A stretch of DNA of 64,000 bases from Catellatospora sp. KI3 (GCF_029948125.1 NZ_JASAMB010000023.1:56047-120046), one strand, 5' to 3'; counted from the first letter of the stretch, positions 51,295-60,130 are shown. Notes: a model not told the origin generated them from the sequence alone. Program-made: numbers and translations.

Positions 51295-52298
51295 GCCGGA
51301 CGCTGCGGGCGTACACCGGGGTGCTGGCCGCCGTCACGCTGCTGGCCGCCGGCTGCTCGATCGACGACCCGACCAAGCCCGGCGGCGCCCCCAGCGCCCA
51401 GCCGACCTTCAGCCTGCCCTCGCCCGCGGCGGCGCTGCCCCGCGCACCGCTGACCGGGGTGGAGACCGACGAGGCGTCCGCCGCCCGGACGTCGGTGCTG
51501 GTGCCGATCGAGATCGGCACCGGCGCCGCCGCGCCGGTCGGCCTGGACAAGGCCGACCTCGTGGGGCTCGAGTACGCCGAGGGCAGCCTGCTGCGGGCCA
51601 CCGCGGTGTACCAGTCGCAGGCCGCCGCCAAGGTCGGCCCGGTCGCCGCGGTGCGCCCGACCGACCTCAAGCTGTTCAACCAGCTGCGCCCGTTCGTGGC
51701 GCACGACCACACGGTGGCCCAGGGCTGGCTGGACACGCTCAAGTCGACGAACCTGCCCGCGGGCACCCCGAGCACCCGCAAGGCCGCGTTCACCACGGTC
51801 TCCGGCCGGGTGTACGCGAACGCGGCGAGCCTGCAGTCCCCGACGGCGTCCGCCAGCGCGCTGCCCTCGGCGCTGTTCCAGCACGCCCAGCGGGGCGAGT
51901 CGCTGGCCGCGACCGGCCTCGACGCCGTCACGGCGGTCACCGTGCAGGTGGCCGGGCACGCGACGCTGACCTGGCGCTTCGACGAGGCCACCAAGCGCTG
52001 GCAGACCACCGTCGGCGGGGTGCCGGTCGCGACGGCCAACCTGGTGCTGATGACGGTGCCGTACAAGAAGAAGCAGGTGAACGCCCTGCACCGGACCGTT
52101 TCGCTGGCCGAGATCGGCGGCACCGGCACCGCCCGCGTGTTCGGCGCCGGACAGGTGGTGACCAGCACCTGGAGCAAGGTGGGCGGGCTCGACTCGGCGC
52201 TCAACCTGCTCGGCCCGTCGCAGTCGCTGGTGCGCCTGGCCACCGGCCCGACCTGGGTGCTGCTGCTGCCCGCGACCGCCAAGGTGACCGTGTCGTGA
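51291..52298 (+). CDS. DUF3048-family lipoprotein
   Basis: 335-residue predicted lipoprotein (lipobox AAGC, Cys near residue 20). The content fits the DUF3048 (YerB-like) family: ARTSVLVPIEIGTGAAAPVGLDKADLVGLEYAEGS near the N-terminus (quoted in part: VGLDKADLV), VGPVAAVRPTDLKLFNQLRP in the middle, and QVVTSTWSK towards the end. The function of the family is not known. The ATGA overlap with the Wzz-like gene places it firmly in the polysaccharide operon, so it probably acts outside the membrane on assembly or anchoring of the polymer. Confidence 0.72.
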   Translation: MSRTLRAYTGVLAAVTLLAAGCSIDDPTKPGGAPSAQPTFSLPSPAAALPRAPLTGVETDEASAARTSVLVPIEIGTGAAAPVGLDKADLVGLEYAEGSLLRATAVYQSQAAAKVGPVAAVRPTDLKLFNQLRPFVAHDHTVAQGWLDTLKSTNLPAGTPSTRKAAFTTVSGRVYANAASLQSPTASASALPSALFQHAQRGESLAATGLDAVTAVTVQVAGHATLTWRFDEATKRWQTTVGGVPVATANLVLMTVPYKKKQVNALHRTVSLAEIGGTGTARVFGAGQVVTSTWSKVGGLDSALNLLGPSQSLVRLATGPTWVLLLPATAKVTVS

Positions 52299-53725
52299 CC
52301 ACCGCCATACCCTCCCGCTCGCCCGAGCCGGACTCGTCGGTCCGCGCCGTCGCGGCGGCCCCGACGCGGGCACTGGCCGCGCCGCCGCTGCTGGGCCACC
52401 GCGCCCGGCAGCGCGACCCGATGCCGCTGCGCGAGTGGGCCCTGTTCGCCATGATCGTGCTGTACCCGGTCGGCTGGCTGCTCGGACTCACCCTGGTCTG
52501 GATCCCGCTGCTGGCGGTCCCGATGGCGCTGGAGCTGTTCCGGCGCGGCCGGGTGAAGCTGCCCGCCCCGTTCGCGCTGTGGGCACTACTGATCTTCCTG
52601 GGGCTGGTCAGCTCGACCATGCTCGGCACCCAGCCGCCCGACGCGCTGCCGCCCGAGATGAGCATCGGCCGGATCCTGGCCTACGTCCAGCGCATGTCTG
52701 ACCTGGCCGCGGCCGGGGTGGTGCTGCTGTACATCGGCAACCTCACCGAGCGGGAGCTGCCCACCAAGCGGGTGGTGAAGATGCTCGCCGGGCTGTTCGT
52801 GGTGCTGGTGGTCGGCGGCATCGCGGGCATGGTGCTGCCGCGGTTCGCGATCAGCACGCCGCTGGCCGAGGTGCTGCCGAAGTTCCTGATGAGCAACGGC
52901 TTCGTCCGCTCCTCGGTCAAGATCGAGCTGTCGCAGTGGCAGAGCATCCTGGAGGAGGCGCCCCGGCCGCGTCCGGCGGCGCCGTTCCAGTACACCAACA
53001 CCTGGGGCCAGTGCCTGGTGCTGCTGCTGCCCTGGTTCCTCATCGCCACGCTGCACAACACCAAGTCGCTGTGGCGGCGCTTCTGGGCGATCGGCGTGCT
53101 GGTGCTGTCGATGGTGCCGACCGTCTTCTCGCTCAACCGCGGCATGTGGGTCGGGCTGGGCCTGGCGGTGGCGTACCTGACCGTCCGGCTGGCGATCCGG
53201 GGCAGTGTGCTGCCCGTCGTCGGGGTGATGGTCGGCGTGGCCCTGGTCGGCATCATCACGCTGACCACCCCGCTGGGCGACACGGTGATGGAGCGGATCA
53301 ACACCCCGCACTCCAACGAGGGCCGGGCCTCGCTCAACGGCGCCGCGGTGACGGCCGCGCTGGGCTCGCCCATCATCGGGTACGGCGGGCAGGCGGAGAC
53401 CATCGGCAGCGAGCGCTCGATCGCCATCGGCCAGAGCGCCAGCTGCGAGCAGTGCGGCAACCGCGACATCGGCAGCGACGGCCAGCTCTGGGCGCTGCTG
53501 ATCACGCAGGGCTTCGTGGGGGCCGCCCTCTACATCGTGTTCTTCCTGTGGATGGGCTGGCGGTTCCGGCGCGAGCACTCCTGGATCGGCATCGCGGGCG
53601 GCCTGGTCGTCCCCCTGTCGCTGTGGTTCATGACGATCTACAACTCCGGCGGCATGACGCTGGTGATCATGATGGCCGGTCTGGGCCTGATGTGGCGCAA
53701 CGCGACGACGAAGGCGTATCGGTGA
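52295..53725 (+). CDS. O-antigen ligase/polymerase-like membrane protein (Wzy-like)
   Basis: 476-residue polytopic protein with about ten hydrophobic helices, a hydrophilic N-terminus of about 45 residues and a large loop at about 320-390 (between VALVGIITLTTPLGD and LWALLITQGF). FSLNRGMWVGLGLAVAYLTVRL carries the conserved Arg of the Wzy_C/O-antigen ligase family, and a loop GYGGQAETIGSE precedes the last helices. Expected role: polymerisation of repeat units on the outer face of the membrane. GTG start overlapping the DUF3048 stop; its own stop overlaps the kinase-like gene (GTGA). Confidence 0.82.
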   Translation: MTTAIPSRSPEPDSSVRAVAAAPTRALAAPPLLGHRARQRDPMPLREWALFAMIVLYPVGWLLGLTLVWIPLLAVPMALELFRRGRVKLPAPFALWALLIFLGLVSSTMLGTQPPDALPPEMSIGRILAYVQRMSDLAAAGVVLLYIGNLTERELPTKRVVKMLAGLFVVLVVGGIAGMVLPRFAISTPLAEVLPKFLMSNGFVRSSVKIELSQWQSILEEAPRPRPAAPFQYTNTWGQCLVLLLPWFLIATLHNTKSLWRRFWAIGVLVLSMVPTVFSLNRGMWVGLGLAVAYLTVRLAIRGSVLPVVGVMVGVALVGIITLTTPLGDTVMERINTPHSNEGRASLNGAAVTAALGSPIIGYGGQAETIGSERSIAIGQSASCEQCGNRDIGSDGQLWALLITQGFVGAALYIVFFLWMGWRFRREHSWIGIAGGLVVPLSLWFMTIYNSGGMTLVIMMAGLGLMWRNATTKAYR

Positions 53726-54948
53726 GCGAATACCTGCACGAACTCGGCCGCCTGCTGGGCGGCGACGGGGCGTCCGGCGAGGTCTTCGTCGGCCGCGGCG
53801 CGCCCGGCGCCGCCGAGACCTACACCGTGGTGCCCAACGCGGGCTCGCCCCGGCTGCTGGTGCCGCACGGCGACCGCCGCGCCGCCAGCGCCGCGATCAG
53901 CCACACCAGCGCGCCCCGGTCGGCCAAGGACCGGCTGCGCCAGCGGGTGCTGTCCGGCGTCTTCGCCACCGGCGTCGGCGGCCTGGTCTTCCGGGACCAG
54001 GTCGCGGTGCGCCGCGGCGGCACGCTGGCCGAGCACCTGAGCGAGGTGGTCGGCACGCCGGTGCGGATGAGCGTGCGCTTCGGCCCGCCCCGCGCCAACC
54101 GCAAGCCGGTGCTCCAGCTGATCGACGCGAACGCGCACACCGTCGCGTACGCCAAGGTCGGCGTCAACGAGCTGACCACCCGGCTCATCCGGGCCGAGCA
54201 CGCGGCCCTGGCCGACCTGGCCGACCGCGACCTGGCCCCCGCGCGCATCCCCGAGCTGCTGCACTTCGGCCCGTGGGGCGACGCGACGCTGCTGGTCATG
54301 AAGGCGCTGCCGGTATGGCACACCGAGGGCGCCCGGCTCGACCCGGCCGAGGCCACCGTCGCCGCGATGCACGCACTGGCCCGCGTCCGCGGCGTCGACG
54401 CCGCCCGCTTCGGCGGCAGCTCCTACGCCGGTCGGCTGGCCGCCCAGGTCGACGCGCTGGGCGAGCGCCCGGCCGCGCACCTGATGCGGGCCGTGCTCGC
54501 CGCCTGCGCCGGCGCCGAGCTGGCGTACGGCTGCTGGCACGGCGACTGGAACGGCGGCAACATGTCGATCCGCGGCGGCGAGGTGCTGCTGTGGGACTTC
54601 GAACGGTTCACCGCCGACGTGCCGGTCGGCTACGACGTGCTGCACTTCGAGCTGCACGAGGCGGTGACCGTGCACGGCGCGGTCCCGGCTGTCGCCGGGG
54701 CCGAGGTGGCCGCCCGCGCGGCCGAGCTGCTGGCACCGTTCGGGGTCGACGCCGACGTCGCCCCGATGGTGGCGGCGCTGTACTTCACCGAGATCGGCAG
54801 CCGCTACCTCGGTGACCGGCAGGACGGCTTCGGCACGCCGATGGGCCGAGTGGACGAATGGATCCGACCGGCACTGGCCGGACTGGGAAGAGACTGGGCG
54901 GCTCTGGCGGGGAAGAGCCCGGTGGGGGAGGAAAACGATGGCGAGTAG
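53722..54948 (+). CDS. Aminoglycoside-phosphotransferase-like kinase
   Basis: 408-residue protein with the protein-kinase-like fold of the APH/choline-kinase group. CWHGDWNGGNMSI (about 271-283) is the HxDxxxxN catalytic loop and LLWDFERF (about 287-294) supplies the metal-binding Asp. The N-terminal lobe is divergent, and VLQLIDANAHTVAYAKVG may hold the ATP-site lysine. Its position between Wzy and a sulfotransferase suggests phosphorylation of a sugar or lipid intermediate rather than antibiotic resistance; that is inference. GTGA overlap with the Wzy gene and an 11-nt overlap with the next gene. Confidence 0.75.
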   Translation: MSEYLHELGRLLGGDGASGEVFVGRGAPGAAETYTVVPNAGSPRLLVPHGDRRAASAAISHTSAPRSAKDRLRQRVLSGVFATGVGGLVFRDQVAVRRGGTLAEHLSEVVGTPVRMSVRFGPPRANRKPVLQLIDANAHTVAYAKVGVNELTTRLIRAEHAALADLADRDLAPARIPELLHFGPWGDATLLVMKALPVWHTEGARLDPAEATVAAMHALARVRGVDAARFGGSSYAGRLAAQVDALGERPAAHLMRAVLAACAGAELAYGCWHGDWNGGNMSIRGGEVLLWDFERFTADVPVGYDVLHFELHEAVTVHGAVPAVAGAEVAARAAELLAPFGVDADVAPMVAALYFTEIGSRYLGDRQDGFGTPMGRVDEWIRPALAGLGRDWAALAGKSPVGEENDGE

Positions 54949-55804
54949 CCGCGTACGGAAGATCCTGTCGCATCAGGCAGGGGTGCTGGCCCGCTCGGCG
55001 GGGCGGTTGACGGCGGACCGGCGGATGACCCCGTCGTTCCTGATCGTGGGGACCCAGCGGGGCGGCACCACGTCGCTGCACAAGGCGCTGGCGCAGCACC
55101 CGTCGTTCCTGCCGGCGCGCTTCCGCAAGGGCGTGCACTACTTCGACATGGACTACCAGCGGGGGCACCGCTGGTTCCTGGGCCACTTCCCGAGCCGGGC
55201 GAAGGCGGCCCGGCTGGCGCAGGCCTCCGGGCACCCGACCATCACCGGCGAGGCCAGCCCGTACTACATGTGGCACCCGCTGGCGCCCGAGCGCATCGCC
55301 AAGGACCTGCCCGGCGTGAAGCTCATCGTGCTGCTGCGCGACCCGGTCGGCCGCGCCTACTCGGGCTGGTCGCACGAGTACGCCCGAGGCTTCGAGACAG
55401 AGACCTTCGAGCGCGCGGTCGAGCTGGAGCCGCAGCGGATGGCCGGCGAGCGGGAGCGGATGAAGGCCGACCCGAACTACCACAGCCACGCCGTGCGGCA
55501 CCTGGCCCACCTCGGCCGGGGCGAGTACATCGACCAGCTGCTGCACCTGGAGTCGCTGGTCGGCCGCGAGCGGCTGCTGGTGATCGACAGCGAGGACTAC
55601 TTCGCCCAGCCGCAGGCGGTCTTCGCCGACGTGTGCCGGTTCCTGGGCATCCCGGACGTGGCCGGCATCGTGCACGACCAGCACAACGCCCGCTCCCGCA
55701 CCCCGATGTCGGACGAGCTGAAGCAGCGGCTGGAGGAGCACTTCGCGCCGTACGACGAGCGGCTGGCCGCCTGGCTCGGGCGCACGCCCAGCTGGCGCCG
55801 ATGA
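54938..55804 (+). CDS. PAPS-dependent sulfotransferase
   Basis: 288-residue sulfotransferase of the Sulfotransfer_1/heparan-type group. FLIVGTQRGGTTSLHKAL (about 34-51) is the 5'-phosphosulfate loop and LIVLLRDPVGRAYSGWSHE (about 128-146) the 3'-phosphate site; KGVHYFDMDYQRG resembles the catalytic strand of heparan N-/O-sulfotransferases. No signal peptide, so it works in the cytoplasm. The ATG at 54938 has GGAGG 7 nt upstream and lies inside the end of the kinase-like gene. Its neighbours imply a glycan acceptor. The stop overlaps the flippase start as ATGA. Confidence 0.88.
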   Translation: MASSRVRKILSHQAGVLARSAGRLTADRRMTPSFLIVGTQRGGTTSLHKALAQHPSFLPARFRKGVHYFDMDYQRGHRWFLGHFPSRAKAARLAQASGHPTITGEASPYYMWHPLAPERIAKDLPGVKLIVLLRDPVGRAYSGWSHEYARGFETETFERAVELEPQRMAGERERMKADPNYHSHAVRHLAHLGRGEYIDQLLHLESLVGRERLLVIDSEDYFAQPQAVFADVCRFLGIPDVAGIVHDQHNARSRTPMSDELKQRLEEHFAPYDERLAAWLGRTPSWRR

Positions 55805-57435
55805 GCACCGAGGCCCCCGCCCATCAGGCGACGTACGGCGTCGACCGCGGGCGCATCATGCGCACCGGCATCTTCAACCTGGTGGGCGCGGGCGTCTCCG
55901 CGGTCGCCGGGCTGGCGCTGACGGTCGTGGTGACCCGCGGCTTCGCCGCCGACGTCGCGGGGGTGCTGTTCAGCCTCACCTCGGTCTTCCTGATCCTGTC
56001 CGCGGCGGCTGTGCTCGGCGCGGAGACGGGCGTGGTGTACCTGCTCGCCCAGCAGCGGGTGACCGGCGCGACCGACCGGATCGGGGCCACGGTGCGCGTG
56101 GCCGCCGCGCCGGTGGCCGCGGCGAGCATCGTGCTGGCGGCCGGGCTGTGGTTCGCCGCGCCCTGGTTCGTCGCCTCGACGCTGCCCGACGCCCCGTCCG
56201 GGACGGTCGCGGCGGTGCGGGTGTTCGCGGTTTTCCTGCCCGCCTCGGCGCTGACCTCGGTGTTCCTGGCTGTCGGCCGGGGCCTGGGCACCACCCGCCC
56301 GCTGGTGCTGGTGGACCGCGTGCTGCGCCCCGGCATGCAGCTGGTCGGCACGGCCGCGGTGCTCGCGGCGGGGCTGACAGGTTCGGTGGCCCTGGCCCTG
56401 GCCTGGGTCCTGCCGTACGCCCTCGGCGTGGTCATCGCCCTGGCCTGGTCGGTCCGGCTCCAGCGCGGCGCGGTGCGCGGCGGTCCGCGCCCGCAGCCGC
56501 CGGTCCGGGAGGACTGGACGCGCTTCTGGCGCTACAGCACCCCGCGCGCCGGCACCGGCCTGGCGCAGCTGGCCCTGCAGCGCCTGGACGTGGTCCTGAT
56601 CGCCGCGCTGCGCGGCCCGGTCGAGGCCGCGCTCTACACCGCGGCCACCCGGTTCCTGGTGATCGGGCAGCTCGGCGGGCAGTCGCTGGCGACGGCGGTG
56701 CAGCACCGGTTCTCCGGGCTGCTCGCGCAGGACCGGCACGACGAGGCCAACCAGATGTACAAGATGACGACCACCTGGCTGATCACGCTGATGTGGCCGT
56801 TCTACCTGCTCTGGGCGATCTTCGGCGCGCAGCTGATGGCGGTCTTCGGCGACGGTTACGCCGCCGGGGCCACCGCCGGCCAGGTCGGTGTGGTGCTGTC
56901 GCTGGCGATGCTGGTCGCCACCGCCTGCGGCATGGTCTCCACGGTGCAGGAGATGGCGGGCAACACCGGGGTCGCCTTCTTCCAGACCATGCTCGCGCTC
57001 GCGGTGAACGTGGTGCTGGACCTGATCCTGATCCCGCGGCTGGGCATCCTCGGCGCGGCGCTCGGCTGGGCCGCCGCGCTGCTGCTGAAGAACCTGCTGC
57101 CGCTGGTGCAGCTGCAGGTGCGGCACCAGCTGTCGCCGCTGTGCCGGGCCGGGTTCATCGCGATGGGGTCGGCCGTGGGCTGCTTCGCCGCGATCCCGCT
57201 CGCGGCGCGGGCGGTGCTCGGCGACCACGTGCTGGTCGACCTGGCCGCGGTGCTCGTCGCCGTGGTCGCGTACGCGGCACTGGTCTGGTACAACCGGCAG
57301 ACGCTGCAGCTGGCCGGGCTGCGGGGGCTGCGCCGCCGGGGCGGGAAAGCGGCGCGCGCGACGGAACCCGAGTCCGAGCCGGAGAGTCTGTCGCTGGGGG
57401 ATGCGGCGGTTTCTGGGGAGAAGACACTGCGATGA
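55801..57435 (+). CDS. Wzx-like polysaccharide flippase
   Basis: 544-residue polytopic protein with about 14 hydrophobic helices, the layout of the MOP/Wzx (polysaccharide biosynthesis) family. IFNLVGAGVSAVAGLALTVVVTRGF at the N-terminus, WRYSTPRAGTGLAQLALQRLDVVLI in the middle and LGILGAALGWAAALLLKNLLPL near the end are typical (in part). Expected role: moving the undecaprenyl-linked, probably sulfated repeat unit across the membrane. It has a hydrophilic acidic C-terminal tail (ATEPESEPESLSL). Coupled by ATGA at both ends. Confidence 0.85.
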   Translation: MSTEAPAHQATYGVDRGRIMRTGIFNLVGAGVSAVAGLALTVVVTRGFAADVAGVLFSLTSVFLILSAAAVLGAETGVVYLLAQQRVTGATDRIGATVRVAAAPVAAASIVLAAGLWFAAPWFVASTLPDAPSGTVAAVRVFAVFLPASALTSVFLAVGRGLGTTRPLVLVDRVLRPGMQLVGTAAVLAAGLTGSVALALAWVLPYALGVVIALAWSVRLQRGAVRGGPRPQPPVREDWTRFWRYSTPRAGTGLAQLALQRLDVVLIAALRGPVEAALYTAATRFLVIGQLGGQSLATAVQHRFSGLLAQDRHDEANQMYKMTTTWLITLMWPFYLLWAIFGAQLMAVFGDGYAAGATAGQVGVVLSLAMLVATACGMVSTVQEMAGNTGVAFFQTMLALAVNVVLDLILIPRLGILGAALGWAAALLLKNLLPLVQLQVRHQLSPLCRAGFIAMGSAVGCFAAIPLAARAVLGDHVLVDLAAVLVAVVAYAALVWYNRQTLQLAGLRGLRRRGGKAARATEPESEPESLSLGDAAVSGEKTLR

Positions 57436-58445
57436 GGAAAGCGATTCCGGCGGTCGGGCTGACCTTGGCCCTGACCGCGGGCCTCGGCGCGTGCGCGCCG
57501 GGCAAAGACAACGATGTCGCCACGCGGACGCCGCGTCCGCGCAGCACCGCCAACGTGATGCCGCCGCCGTCGACAGGGCCGTTCGCCACCACGGGCCGGG
57601 GACCGGAGGTGCCCGACGACGGCGCCTGGTTCGGCGCGTACGTCGACGCGCCGCAGCGCACCGGCGACCGGCTCGACGCGATCGGCGCGTTCGAGCAGTC
57701 CATCGGGCGCGAGCTGACGATCGCCCACTCGTTCCACCCGTGGCGCGAGGACTTCCCTTCGACGTACGACTACGAGCTGGTGCACCGCGGCAAGCTGCTG
57801 CTGCTGTCCTGGGCCGGCACCGACACCCGCTCGCTGCTGACCGGCGTGTACGACGACGAGATCCGCCGCCGCGCCGAGGCGGTGCTGGCGTTCCGGGCGC
57901 CGATCCTGCTGCGCTACCGGTGGGAGATGGACCGGCCGAACCTGCAGCCGGTGGTGCACTCGCCGGAGGACTTCATCGCCGCCTGGAAGCACGTCCGGCA
58001 GATCTTCACCGAGGTCGGCGCGACCAACGCGGGCTGGGTCTGGTGCCCGCACGCCGACGGCTTCGTCGACGGCCGCGCCCAGCCCTACTACCCGGGCGAC
58101 GACCAGGTCGACTGGCTCTGCGCCGACGTCTACCCCGACGCGGAGATGCCCACCTTCACCCAGTTGATGGCGCCGGTGATGGACTTCGCCCGCCAGCACC
58201 CCCGGCCGCTGATGATCGGCGAGTTCGGCGTGGAGAAGGAGGGCGAGGGCGAGCGGGCCGCGTGGTTCGACGACATGCGCCAGGTGCTCAGCGGCCAGCC
58301 GCAGATCAAGGCCGTCGTGTACTTCCACGGGCGGACCGACAAGAAGCCGTTCTACGACACCACCCTTGAGGGCGAGCCGTCGGCGGTGGTGGCGTTCCGC
58401 CAGCTCGCGGCCAGCGACTACCTGTCCAGCAACCCGTTCAACTGA
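57432..58445 (+). CDS. GH26-like lipoprotein hydrolase
   Basis: 337-residue predicted lipoprotein (lipobox LGAC, Cys near residue 21) with a Thr/Pro linker and a TIM-barrel-like domain from about residue 60. LLRYRWEMDRPN (Glu near 164) and LMIGEFGVEKEG (Glu near 264) are placed like the acid/base and nucleophile of GH26 endo-mannanases and related enzymes; WFGAYVDAPQRTGDRLDAI matches the family N-terminus. Last gene of the plus-strand operon, so it probably trims or releases the polymer outside the cell. Related in type, not closely in sequence, to the domain in the 44539 gene. Confidence 0.78.
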   Translation: MRKAIPAVGLTLALTAGLGACAPGKDNDVATRTPRPRSTANVMPPPSTGPFATTGRGPEVPDDGAWFGAYVDAPQRTGDRLDAIGAFEQSIGRELTIAHSFHPWREDFPSTYDYELVHRGKLLLLSWAGTDTRSLLTGVYDDEIRRRAEAVLAFRAPILLRYRWEMDRPNLQPVVHSPEDFIAAWKHVRQIFTEVGATNAGWVWCPHADGFVDGRAQPYYPGDDQVDWLCADVYPDAEMPTFTQLMAPVMDFARQHPRPLMIGEFGVEKEGEGERAAWFDDMRQVLSGQPQIKAVVYFHGRTDKKPFYDTTLEGEPSAVVAFRQLAASDYLSSNPFN

Positions 58446-58460
58446 ACCGCCCGATCCCGT

Positions 58461-58509
58461 ATACGCCGAGGGCGTCCGAGCCGGCCTGGCTCGGACGCCC
58501 TCGGCGTAT
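58461..58509. terminator. Bidirectional terminator of the exopolysaccharide operons
   Basis: Perfect 22-bp arms (58461-58482 and 58488-58509), core GCCGAGGGCGTCCGAGCC, loop GGCCT. It sits between the convergent GH26-like and WbaP-like genes and is the longest perfect hairpin I found in the window. Confidence 0.85.
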
Positions 58510-58518
58510 GTCGTGGGT

Positions 58519-60024
58519 TCAGTAGGCGCCGGAGGAGCGCAGCACCGCGGTCAGCGTGCGCAGCAGGATGACCAGGTCCAGCGTCAGCGACCAGTTCTCG
58601 ACGTAGCGCAGGTCCAGGCGCATCGACTCGTCCCAGGACAGGTCAGCGCGGCCGGACACCTGCCACAGGCCGGTCAGGCCCGGCTTGACCACCAGGCGCC
58701 GGTGCATGTCGGCGGGGTAGCTGACCACCTCGCTGGGCAGCGGCGGGCGTGGTCCGACCAGCGACATCTCGCCCCGCAGCACGTTGATGAGCTGCGGCAG
58801 CTCGTCGACGGAGTAGCGGCGCAGGAACCGACCGATCGGGGTGACGCGCGGGTCGTTGCGCATCTTGAACAGCACGCCCTCGCTGCTCTCGTTGAGGTGC
58901 GTCATCTCGGCCAGCCGCGACTCCGCGTCGATGTACATCGAGCGCAGCTTGAAGATGGGGAACTCCTTGCCGTTCTGGCCCACCCGGATCTGCTTGAAGA
59001 AGACCGGGCCGCGGCCGTCGCGGGGCAGCCGGATGGCCAGCGCGCAGAACAGCAGCAGGGGAGAGAAGGCGAGCAGCAGCAGGGCCGCGCCGACCCGGTC
59101 GACCGCGTCCTTGACCAGGTGCCGGGCGCCGGAGAAGCGCGGGTGGTCCAGGTGCAGCATGGGCAGGCCGTCGGCCGGGCGGATGGTGGTCCGGCTGTTG
59201 GCGACGTCGATCAGGGCGCTGGCCACCATCAGGTCCACGTTGGACTGCTCGAGCCGCCAGGCCAGGCGGCGCAGCTCGGCGCCGGCCAGCTCCGGGCAGG
59301 TCAGCACGACCACGGTGTCGGCACCGGCGTCGCGCACCACCGCCGGGACCTCGCGGATGGTGTTGTAGACCCGGATGCCCATGTCGGCCAGCGGGGTGCC
59401 CGGCCGCAGCACCGGCACGCACGCGGCGACGACGCCGAGGCCGTGGTAGCGCTCGTGGCGCAGCTGCCGGGTCAGCTCGATGACCGAGCTCTCGTGGCCC
59501 ACCACGACCACCCGGCGCAGGCACTTGCCGTCGGCCCAGGCGCGGTGCAGGCGGCGGCGCAGCAGGTAGCGGCTGACCAGGCCGAGGAACGTCACGATCG
59601 GCACGGCGATGACCACGTAGCCGCGGTTCACGCCGAGGTGCAGCGTGTACGACCCGAGGCCGATGCCGGCGGCGAGGATGAGCCCGCTGCGCAGCACCCG
59701 CTGGTACTCGTCGTTACCCACGAACAGATAGCGGCGGTCATAGGCGCGCGTACAGAACAGCGTCACGATCCAGGCGATCGGGACGGCAAGGCTGAAGTAG
59801 AGGTACTCGTCGAGTTCCGTACGCCCGAAGATGAGCCGCAGCGCCACCAGCGCCGCGACGAGGCCGACCGTGGCGTCGACGAGCAGCAGGCTCTTGATGT
59901 ACCGGGACTCCCATCCGGTGCGGGCGCTCACCTGCGGCTTCACCGAGGCGGTCCCCACGGCGGCCTTGCGCACGGGCGCAGTCGCCGCCGACGGCGTCTT
60001 CGCTCCGACTTGGACGGTAGTCAC
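58519..60024 (-). CDS. Undecaprenyl-phosphate sugar-1-phosphate transferase (WbaP/CpsE-like)
   Basis: 501-residue polyprenyl-phosphate glycosylphosphotransferase that starts repeat-unit synthesis. Four N-terminal hydrophobic helices (about 43-160), a CoA-binding-like middle domain (LRRVVVVGHESSVIEL; GIRVYNTIREVP), and the C-terminal catalytic domain (about 300-500): KDAVDRVGAALLLLAFSPLLL, FKLRSMYIDAE, DELPQLINVLRGEMSLVGPRP and LDLVILLRTL. The GTG at 60024 has GGGGAG 6 nt upstream. Monocistronic and on the opposite strand to the Wzz-Wzy-Wzx operon, with its own control region carrying the CTTAACATCT motif. Confidence 0.92.
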   Translation of the reverse strand: MTTVQVGAKTPSAATAPVRKAAVGTASVKPQVSARTGWESRYIKSLLLVDATVGLVAALVALRLIFGRTELDEYLYFSLAVPIAWIVTLFCTRAYDRRYLFVGNDEYQRVLRSGLILAAGIGLGSYTLHLGVNRGYVVIAVPIVTFLGLVSRYLLRRRLHRAWADGKCLRRVVVVGHESSVIELTRQLRHERYHGLGVVAACVPVLRPGTPLADMGIRVYNTIREVPAVVRDAGADTVVVLTCPELAGAELRRLAWRLEQSNVDLMVASALIDVANSRTTIRPADGLPMLHLDHPRFSGARHLVKDAVDRVGAALLLLAFSPLLLFCALAIRLPRDGRGPVFFKQIRVGQNGKEFPIFKLRSMYIDAESRLAEMTHLNESSEGVLFKMRNDPRVTPIGRFLRRYSVDELPQLINVLRGEMSLVGPRPPLPSEVVSYPADMHRRLVVKPGLTGLWQVSGRADLSWDESMRLDLRYVENWSLTLDLVILLRTLTAVLRSSGAY

Positions 60025-60120
60025 TGTCAGCTCCCCACTGAGAGTGCCGGTCTTGCAGATACCCGTCTATGAACTGGCGACATGAGCGGCCGAATTCATC
60101 TGCGAGTCGTCATGATGCTA

Positions 60121-60130
60121 CTTAACATCT
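60121..60130. promoter_or_regulatory. CTTAACATCT motif, copy upstream of the WbaP-like gene
   Basis: Identical 10-mer to 43018-43027, here about 97 bp upstream of the GTG of the minus-strand gene, within an AT-rich stretch (60110-60160). Candidate regulator site common to the island. Confidence 0.4.

Noticed and set aside
53722..54948. Aminoglycoside resistance gene
   Set aside because: Only the general APH catalytic motifs are present, and the gene is translationally locked into a polysaccharide operon.
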